In this document: positions 31,126-35,846 of the stretch, in pieces
Position numbering within the stretch: the stretch's first letter is position 1
Layout of the letters: each line of letters begins with the position of its first letter
Assembly: GCA_964635295.1 (NCBI GenBank)
Contig: CAZWOB010000017.1
Span: 1 to 35,846 of the forward strand
DNA length: 35,846 bases
Reading direction: 5' to 3'
Source: Waddlia sp964635295
GTDB taxonomy: Bacteria > Chlamydiota > Chlamydiia > Chlamydiales > Waddliaceae
Position numbers and translations under genes: made by a program
Notes under the pieces: generated by a model
The model's database searches: none
Told to the model about the DNA's origin: nothing
The model's input: the letters and a program-made list of their open reading frames with translations, nothing else

Positions 31126-32256
31126 ATGATCAAAATACTGAACTTATTGCTAATTATTTTTTCAATTCACTGCCGACTGAATAGTGAACCTCCCTCCGTC
31201 TCTTTCACGTTTCTGATCGCCGATCTCAAGCACAGTGAAGAAGAGGGGATCAAAATCTGCGAACTGCAATCTGGGGTTTTTTCGGCATTTCGGGGTTACG
31301 ACTGGCTGGTCAATGAACCTGGCGCCGTTCCCAAAAAAGTGATCAGCATGTTACAGCAATTTGGACAATTTGTTTGGGTAAGTCCAGGAGTCGTTCAAGA
31401 ACTTGCGATCCTCAATGAGATGAAAAATCATGAAATCAATTTTGCTCCAAAGATACAGGAACTCTATCAAGAGAAATCATTCCTCACCGAGGCAGCTCTT
31501 CCAGTAGAAGATCCCTACGATCTGGCTAGCTATCCAGTTCTATTGATTGCAAACCGCAATTACTTCAAAGGAAAACTGGAATCATTCAATCATGACTTTC
31601 CAAATGTTGTGGTCTTTGATCAGGCATTGTTCCCCTATTTCAGAGATAAAAATAAAATGTCTCAATTATTCAGCGGCGACCCGTTGCTCGAACGGATCAG
31701 ACCGCGATGGAGACTTTGTGAACGAAAAATGACAATAGATGAGATCAATCAGACACCTGGATATTTTTCCTCCGAATATGTCGTGATCAAACCTCTCCAT
31801 GCCTTGCTCGGAAGAGGAATTATCTTTGTTGAGCGAAACAAATTACCAGAAATTCTTGAATTTATCTGCCACAAGCCGAAAAAACTGTCGAACCACAAAG
31901 ATAAGGGCTATCAGTATTGGAGCAATGCTAAAGATACGGAACTGATCATCGAGGAGTTTCATTATTCAGATCCAGTGGCCGTTCCCCACCTTGGGAATAA
32001 AGAATATGATCCCACTTTACGCATTGCGTTTATGGTTTGGCATGAACATGGTGAGATTCACATGGATTTTATCGAAGAGCATTGGAAACTACCCTACAAA
32101 GCACTTTCTGAAAAAGGGACGTTTAAAGATAAACATAAATCCTATGAGCACATTCCCTACTTTGAACTTGTCGAGCCTGAAAGAAAAGCGGCGATCCAAC
32201 AGCAGCTGCGCGAAACGATCCCCTTGATTTACGCCAAAATGTTGGGCTGGGAATGA
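31126..32256 (+). CDS. Exported ATP-grasp-like protein
   Basis: The 376-residue protein has a signal peptide (MIKILNLLLIIFSIHC) and then an ATP-grasp-like core. YVVIKPLHALLGRGIIFVE (218-236) has the lysine and glycine-rich loop of the nucleotide-binding strand pair, ELIIEEFHY (272-280) supplies the adenine-contact strand with Glu276/277, and PTLRIAFMVWHEHGEIHMDF carries candidate metal-contact residues. ATP-grasp ligases are normally cytosolic, so export is odd, and the signal peptide could be an uncleaved lipid or secretion signal (Cys16 might be a lipobox-like cysteine). No partner gene is visible. It overlaps recD at the 3' end by 28 nt and faces the YjbH-like gene divergently. Confidence 0.6.
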   Translation: MIKILNLLLIIFSIHCRLNSEPPSVSFTFLIADLKHSEEEGIKICELQSGVFSAFRGYDWLVNEPGAVPKKVISMLQQFGQFVWVSPGVVQELAILNEMKNHEINFAPKIQELYQEKSFLTEAALPVEDPYDLASYPVLLIANRNYFKGKLESFNHDFPNVVVFDQALFPYFRDKNKMSQLFSGDPLLERIRPRWRLCERKMTIDEINQTPGYFSSEYVVIKPLHALLGRGIIFVERNKLPEILEFICHKPKKLSNHKDKGYQYWSNAKDTELIIEEFHYSDPVAVPHLGNKEYDPTLRIAFMVWHEHGEIHMDFIEEHWKLPYKALSEKGTFKDKHKSYEHIPYFELVEPERKAAIQQQLRETIPLIYAKMLGWE

Positions 32257-33965
32257 TGGGAGATTCTTTCAGATAGTCCGGAAGCGCGGTGACAATGGTT
32301 TTTCAACGCTTCATGAATGACTGTGTCATCGCCCCAAATCGTTAACTTCTTTTTTGCCCGCGTCACAGCTGTATAGACCATCTCACGGCCAAACCACTCA
32401 CTGCCTTTAGGGAGGACCAGGAAGACATGCTCAAACTCGCTTCCCTGACTTTTATGCACTGAAAGGCAAAAGGCATATTCAAAAGCCGGAAGAAGAAGAG
32501 CGGGAATCTTACGATCGCCAAAAACCGCATAATCCTCTTTGTTCAAAGAGTAGGGAGTCTCCCCTTTCTTCCGCACAAGGAGTCCGGTTTCTCCATTAAA
32601 AAGCTCTCTTTTCGGATGATTTTTCGTGATCATGATCGGAACAACATATTCCTGCTGCTCGTCCGTTTTCTGAAAAGCGATCTGGAGGAGTTGATGATTC
32701 AACTGATTCACTCCAAACCTGCCATTCCTAAGTGGAGAAAGGACCCGAAACCGATCAAAAATCTCTTGAGAATGTTCATACGTAAACCTGGAAGGGAGAT
32801 AAGAAACCAATTCACGTAATAGTTCCGATTCCTGTAGCCTGACACTCTCCGCTCCAGGTTTGATGCGATCGACACATGCAGGAAAATGGTCAACTCTTCC
32901 CGAGTTGATCGCTTTTCCAAAAGCAACGAGCTCCTCCAACTCTGCCCTCAGACATTCCTCAAGATGTACAATATGCAATGAATCAAGGGATTTGATGAGA
33001 TCAGAAAATAGCGAACCCGCCTCAACAGGTGGAAGCTGATCAGGATCTCCCAAAAACATCAGGCGTGCACCTTCTTTAATCGCTGGTAAAAGAGAAGCCA
33101 TCAACTTAACGTCAATCATGGAACATTCATCCACAATGAGCAGATCATAAGGAAGCGTGGCCCTAGGAGGAAAGGTGTAAGTAGAATCTGGAGACAGATT
33201 CAACAGTGCATGCAATGTGGCAGACTCGATCGCATGATCAGAAGAACACCCCAGAGAAGAACGAAGCTTAGCCGCCGCTTTTCCTGTAGGAGCGGTAATA
33301 GCAATTCGGAAATCCTTCTCCTTGAAAAGCTTGGAAAAGAGATCGACAATCACACCTGCCGTATGGGTCTTTCCCGTTCCAGGCCCTCCTGAAATAATGC
33401 TCAATCTGTTTTGAAAAACCTGCCTGAGAGCCTTCTTTTGTAGTGTATTGAGGGGAATATCGGTAAGCATCCCTTCCAAAACATCTGCATCTACGGAATG
33501 TGCAGGGGATTGAGAGAGAAGCGGTAAAAGATAATGAAGAAAGTGCGTTTCGAATACCCAATATTTCTGCAAATAAAATGAGTTTTCAAAAAGACAGATC
33601 GGTTGTTCCGGATATACTGTCGAAAAAGTATCTACCTTAACAAAAATTGATTCGGGAAGTTTTTCAGCCCCAGTCGAAACAAGGTCCATGAGATGATAGA
33701 GCTTTTCAATAACATCCTCAGAACAGTCTCTCAACCAAATTTCATATGGAGAAGGAGTGATGCCTGAATCAGAAACGTTAACACAAAGGTGCCCCTCTCT
33801 GGCTGACTTTGTCAGATGACAAACAAAAGCGGCAGCAGATTCATCCAGCTCTGAAACATCCTCAAGAAGCATTTGCGCAAACTCCAGATCGATCATATGC
33901 AGCGCCCCAGCTTCTACAGCCAACTCGATATTAGGAAAACGATGGGGGGATATATTTGACGCCAT
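32229..33965 (-). CDS. recD: RecBCD/RecD-type exodeoxyribonuclease V alpha subunit
   Basis: RecD is the fast 5'-3' helicase of the RecBCD recombination-repair enzyme. The 578-residue protein has the Walker A ISGGPGTGKTHTAG (191-204), motif II LLIVDECSMID (275-285), motif III GDPDQLPPVEAGSLF and motifs V-VI SVHKSQGSEFEHVFLVLP and YTAVTRAKKKLTIWG. Its N-terminal ~170 residues match the RecB-interaction domain. It overlaps the recB gene by 35 nt (33931-33965), a coupled operon. The start ATG is preceded by AGAGGTCTG. The 3' end overlaps the exported ATP-grasp gene. Confidence 0.97.
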   Translation of the reverse strand: MASNISPHRFPNIELAVEAGALHMIDLEFAQMLLEDVSELDESAAAFVCHLTKSAREGHLCVNVSDSGITPSPYEIWLRDCSEDVIEKLYHLMDLVSTGAEKLPESIFVKVDTFSTVYPEQPICLFENSFYLQKYWVFETHFLHYLLPLLSQSPAHSVDADVLEGMLTDIPLNTLQKKALRQVFQNRLSIISGGPGTGKTHTAGVIVDLFSKLFKEKDFRIAITAPTGKAAAKLRSSLGCSSDHAIESATLHALLNLSPDSTYTFPPRATLPYDLLIVDECSMIDVKLMASLLPAIKEGARLMFLGDPDQLPPVEAGSLFSDLIKSLDSLHIVHLEECLRAELEELVAFGKAINSGRVDHFPACVDRIKPGAESVRLQESELLRELVSYLPSRFTYEHSQEIFDRFRVLSPLRNGRFGVNQLNHQLLQIAFQKTDEQQEYVVPIMITKNHPKRELFNGETGLLVRKKGETPYSLNKEDYAVFGDRKIPALLLPAFEYAFCLSVHKSQGSEFEHVFLVLPKGSEWFGREMVYTAVTRAKKKLTIWGDDTVIHEALKNHCHRASGLSERISHHSQPNILA

Positions 33966-35846
33966 TTTTAGGCAGACCTCTTAAAAAGACATAGTAAACC
34001 CCTCCAAAAATCTCTGAGAAAGGTTTAGACGTCGATATTGTTAGATATTTTTTAAGTGCTTCTGAATAGATTTCGGCCTGTTTGAAATAATCATGATGGG
34101 ACATTGCAAGATCGAGACAATCTTCTGAATAGTCCTCAAAGGCATTTCCCAACCAGTTACTCTTCCAGTCCAAAACAAAGAATTTTCCGTCACTAGAAAA
34201 AACTAAATCAATAAACCCCTTCACAAAGGTGTTAGAAATGTAAGGGTATAAAAATTCAGCTTCAAACTTGAGATGGCCCGGATCGAGGTCCTTAAGCGCT
34301 GTACCATTGACAAAAGGGGTTGTAATTGCATGGTAAACGATTTCCGAAAGAACATCGGTCCATTCCTCATAATCCGTTCCCTTCGTGTATGGAGCGACAT
34401 AAGGGACAGCGTCTTGAAAGGAGCTCCACTCCCTTCCCAAAACGAAAGGGATCTCCTCCAGAAGCTTATGGAGGAGGGTTCCTGTCATGCTTCCAGCAGG
34501 AAGAGTCGACGGGGTTTTCTCAGTTTGTTCGAATTGATGGGGTGCCTCCGACTGTTCTGATGAAGATACTTGCGCCATGGCAGAAAACGACGTCATTGTC
34601 ATCGGCTCGGCATTGACTTCGACCAACTCCGGCGCTGATAATTCTGGGATTTCAACTGTTTCACTTTTTTCCAACTCGAAATTAAAATCGTTCAGAACGT
34701 TGTATGAAAGGTATTGATTATCTGAAGACATTTTCAGAAATTGATCAAAGGGAACAGAAAACTTATTCACAAACAGTTCCATCGGTGACAAAATTCCCAG
34801 GGAGGGATTGACCTTTGTGTCGATATATGGCAGATAAAGCCGATATTTCGGTCTTGTACAGGCAACATATAAATGTCGCATTTTCTCAGAGTCCGATTCA
34901 TTGATATAATTGACCAGTTCCTTATTATCCGGATCAAAGATAAACTTTAAATTCCCTTCTGAGATATAGTACAGATCCTTTTTTCGGGATCTTTTAACCA
35001 ATCCTAACGCAAAGACAATATCATATTCCAATCCTTTACTGGAGTGGATTGTAATAATTTGCACACTGTCCAGACCTATATCAAAACGCCTTTTCAACTC
35101 TTCTTCATCAAGCGAAATATCAAATGAAAACCTTTCCAGATATAAAAGGGCTTCAGATGGTGTTCTGGGCTTTTCCAACATAAGTTCAATCACGTGCTGA
35201 AAGTCCGCATAAAATTGATCGCCGTTTTCCTCTTTCAGAATCCGTTCTAAAACAGTTTCCGTCCCATCATGCCATCTTGATTCAAGGAGGTTTTCCATAC
35301 AAACCGACAACCCGTCCGTCTGCCATGTATGTTCCAGTGACCGAAATCTTTCCTGAACCTCCGCATAAACAGAATCCTCTTTAAGTTTGGAAATATCATC
35401 ACATGACCATCGAATGAAAAGACCCCCCAATGCTATTTTCAAGGCGCTTTCATCGCGATAATGATAAATTCCGTATAATAATTCCCTCATCGATGCGATG
35501 ACTGGAGATTCGGAAATCGGCTCGACCCTCTGCCTTTGAGAGGGGATATTCCAACGTTTCAAGTATTGACTTGTCCGTTTAGCCTGATGTCTGTCCGCTA
35601 CTAACACCGCAAATGAACCGAGATTAATTCCCGGCTCTTTTCTCAACCGTTGAATTTCCTGCACAAGAAAAGGGAAAAATGCTTCTTCTTCGCTTTTTAT
35701 TAAATTGAATGTTTTCGATTGGTGTATGCAGATATGCAGAGCAGACCGGTCGTCGTTGAAATCGCGATCCTCTTTTGAGTTATCCCATTGAACCCGTGGA
35801 ACATTCATAAATGTGTTCAATTTGGGGAGAGGGATCCAGCCTTCGG
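33931..35846 (-). CDS. recB: Exodeoxyribonuclease V beta subunit, 3' part only
   Basis: RecB is the 3'-5' helicase and nuclease subunit of RecBCD. The frame is open to the window edge (upstream residues EGWIPLPKL), so about 638 C-terminal residues are seen. They hold the second helicase domain, with IITIHSSKGLEYDIVFALGL and MRHLYVACTRPKYRLYLP, and the nuclease domain with GFIDLVFSSDGKFFVLDWKSN, the Asp-Asp-Lys metal motif. The N-terminal ATP-binding part lies beyond the edge. The overlap with recD is 35 nt. recC is not in this window and may be upstream. Confidence 0.95.
   Translation of the reverse strand, partial: EGWIPLPKLNTFMNVPRVQWDNSKEDRDFNDDRSALHICIHQSKTFNLIKSEEEAFFPFLVQEIQRLRKEPGINLGSFAVLVADRHQAKRTSQYLKRWNIPSQRQRVEPISESPVIASMRELLYGIYHYRDESALKIALGGLFIRWSCDDISKLKEDSVYAEVQERFRSLEHTWQTDGLSVCMENLLESRWHDGTETVLERILKEENGDQFYADFQHVIELMLEKPRTPSEALLYLERFSFDISLDEEELKRRFDIGLDSVQIITIHSSKGLEYDIVFALGLVKRSRKKDLYYISEGNLKFIFDPDNKELVNYINESDSEKMRHLYVACTRPKYRLYLPYIDTKVNPSLGILSPMELFVNKFSVPFDQFLKMSSDNQYLSYNVLNDFNFELEKSETVEIPELSAPELVEVNAEPMTMTSFSAMAQVSSSEQSEAPHQFEQTEKTPSTLPAGSMTGTLLHKLLEEIPFVLGREWSSFQDAVPYVAPYTKGTDYEEWTDVLSEIVYHAITTPFVNGTALKDLDPGHLKFEAEFLYPYISNTFVKGFIDLVFSSDGKFFVLDWKSNWLGNAFEDYSEDCLDLAMSHHDYFKQAEIYSEALKKYLTISTSKPFSEIFGGVYYVFLRGLPKNGVKYIPPSFS

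Noticed and set aside
1..35846. CRISPR array, rRNA or phage module
   Set aside because: No regularly spaced direct repeats, ribosomal RNA sequence or phage structural genes were seen.

Overview
The window looks like chromosomal DNA of an amoeba- or animal-associated Chlamydiota outside the Chlamydia genus (Waddlia/Parachlamydia/Criblamydia-like). The support is indirect: a cysteine-rich MOMP-like outer membrane protein, a hemB without metal-binding cysteines, a YhhQ-type queuosine-precursor transporter, recB/recD, many lineage-specific hypotheticals, and several proteins that look directed at a eukaryotic host. No rRNA gene, CRISPR array or intact transposase was found. One tRNA gene, tRNA-Thr(CGU), is present. 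A 100-N scaffold gap lies inside a peroxiredoxin gene.

Layout. 1-3665: possible mobile-element edge, a small membrane protein, a cysteine-rich beta-barrel protein, and a secreted endonuclease/exonuclease/phosphatase-fold protein. 3758-6347: serA-serB bracketed by two nearly identical 167-175 bp MITE-like hairpin elements, the second abutting a decayed purU. 6353-9751: small secreted protein, two alpha/beta hydrolases, a PGPGW-like membrane protein, the YhhQ transporter and a methyltransferase. 9823-14681: MFS transporter, a TetR/beta-propeller operon with a visible operator, and a DUF2254 protein. 14904-17215: a Rossmann-fold protein and two 81-residue paralogues, all with basic, acid-poor leaders resembling mitochondrial presequences, then tRNA-Thr. 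17268-20189: an operon of a lipoxygenase-like protein, a DUF1328 membrane peptide and an exported protein with a possible 2-oxoglutarate/Fe(II) oxygenase signature. 20244-23816: a leader peptide, a lysine-rich protein, a CgeB-like glycosyltransferase, mutY and a WaaE-like glycosyltransferase. 23847-27342: a large helical protein and, divergently, a YopT-like cysteine protease candidate. 27305-35846: peroxiredoxin (gapped), hemB, a YjbH-like outer membrane protein, an exported ATP-grasp-like protein, recD and the 3' part of recB.

Most interesting points. (1) The lipoxygenase candidate carries the whole iron-ligand set: HxxxxH, HxxxH and a C-terminal isoleucine. It is in an operon with a second putative non-heme iron oxygenase. 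(2) The YopT-like protein has Cys164, His287 and Asp302 spaced as in YopT. (3) Three neighbouring genes have mitochondrial-presequence-like N-termini. Together with the exported EEP-fold and ATP-grasp-like proteins this suggests an accessory region rich in host-interaction genes. The functions are read from motifs only; none was tested by database search.

The gene layout is compact. Several convergent pairs overlap at their 3' ends, and few factor-independent terminators are visible.
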